Assembly (NCBI RefSeq): GCF_041381155.1
Contig: NC_091135.1
Coordinates: 6,191,620 to 6,255,619 of the forward strand
Direction: 5' to 3'
Source: Argopecten irradians
Taxonomy: Eukaryota; Mollusca; Bivalvia; Pectinida; Pectinidae
Length of the DNA stretch: 64,000 bases
Of this stretch, positions 63,072 to 64,000 are shown in pieces (the first letter of the stretch is position 1; each line of letters starts with the position of its first letter). The position numbers and the translations under genes are program-made. The notes beneath the pieces were generated by a model. That model was not told the origin of the DNA. It saw only the letters and a list, made by a program, of their open reading frames with translations, and searched no databases.

Positions 63072-64000
63072 GTAGGTACCTACAAGCAATTTTAGAAAGT
63101 ATTTATGGCCTCGGGATATATCACTTACTCGGGTTGATAACTCACCGTATCCACCTGAAAATAGGTCGATAATTGTATAATAAACATATTATTTATGACA
63201 TCAAAAGGATAGGTTAAGATTTGTATATGAAGGTATCATCCCCTGTGTAAACTCTGTACTTCTATGAATTACTCATTTGTTGCGGTTGAAGAGAACCACG
63301 GTGATGAAAAATGTGTATGCACCATGACAAACATTATGTATTATTGTGGACTAGCAACTTGATGTACAATGTATAGCTTGTAAATTTCCAAATTAACAGT
63401 ACATACAGGATTGAAATTATAACTAAACCTTTTTGTCGTATATTCATTTGTTTCGTAAAAGCACATAGCTATATCTTATTAAACCTATAGTAAATTTAGG
63501 TGCAATGCTTAGTACTCTTCCTTCTACAATTTGAAAACATCGGATGTCCTACTAGTGTTGATGTTGAAACTGCCCGCACAGAAGGTACAGAAGACCGAAC
63601 AAATAGTGCAGAAGAATGTTTTGTATTAAGCTTAAAACACTTTCTCAAGTTAGTATCTTTCTTAATAGACTATGGTTAATCTCCAGTCTTAGATTATTCG
63701 ATGAGCCAGAAGTCTGGTTCCAGGATCATTAAACGGTTTTATGTCAAAATCAGTCGTGAGTTTAAACTTAGTCAATTACAGATGACGTTACAAAAAGTTA
63801 GTCACTTTTTATTGGCTAAGCAAAAATTTAAGTCTAAGACTGTTTCATGATCATGGGGCCATACAAAAAATGTATTCATCTCGATGATTCAGATTTGTTT
63901 GCATCGAGGAAGTATTCATATAATTAGGTATATAATTTACAAGATTACGGCCTCCTGTGTGTGTTTTGGGAACCGCATTATGTTTGTTTTGTGTCTCTTT
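63072..64000. other. Intron of the PAN-domain gene, or flanking DNA
   Basis: No further exon recognised. A short match to the fold-back family (ACTCGGGTTGA) lies near 63130. Confidence 0.5.

Overview
This is an AT-rich animal nuclear genome window, most likely from a bivalve or other mollusc. It has small exons in a sea of transposons, AG/GT introns, deeply conserved metazoan genes, and SINE, MITE and tandem-repeat families of the kind common in bivalves. The species cannot be named from the sequence. A run of 10 Ns at 30133-30142 marks an assembly gap. All gene models come from reading exon joins by eye. Every join kept reading frame and matched remembered orthologues, except the damaged MOB4 exon beside the gap.

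Layout, left to right. (1) 178-3344, minus strand: the 5' end of a cullin-2 gene (CUL2), four exons, running off the left edge; its first coding intron has AT-AC (U12-type) ends. (2) 3345-10306: intergenic, with a near-perfect 1.02 kb tandem duplication, a hAT element with intact 8-bp target duplications, and a tRNA-derived SINE. (3) 10324-28992, plus strand: a full-length SPAG1 gene (21 coding exons, 1124 codons before the stop), encoding the R2SP co-chaperone scaffold for axonemal dynein assembly. Its introns are packed with MITEs, SINEs and a 2.1 kb repeat. A 79-bp tandem array copies the intron/exon-16 junction. (4) 30197-37912, minus strand: a MOB4 (phocein) gene of the STRIPAK complex. 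Its last part is missing at the gap and its first intron appears to be GC-AG. (5) 40238-42788: a terminal-inverted-repeat element carrying a LINE tail. (6) 43483-48662, plus strand: a five-exon caspase-like gene whose catalytic His is Tyr, with a long acidic prodomain holding two LETD sites. (7) 49450-57150: a repeat district with a 43-bp array, a 75-bp array of about 26 units, and a second copy of that repeat's flank split by a 3.2 kb inverted-repeat element. That element holds seven copies of one 15-bp motif. (8) 59745-63071: a tandemly duplicated secreted PAN/apple-like gene. The left copy is truncated and carries a LINE insertion; the right copy continues off the window.

The genes are independent housekeeping or ciliary loci (CUL2 ubiquitin ligase, SPAG1, MOB4) beside faster-evolving immune or secreted genes (caspase-like, PAN-domain). 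The most interesting material is splice-site biology (AT-AC, GC-AG, duplicated acceptors), the pseudo-caspase, and the motif-studded element at 53.8-57.0 kb.
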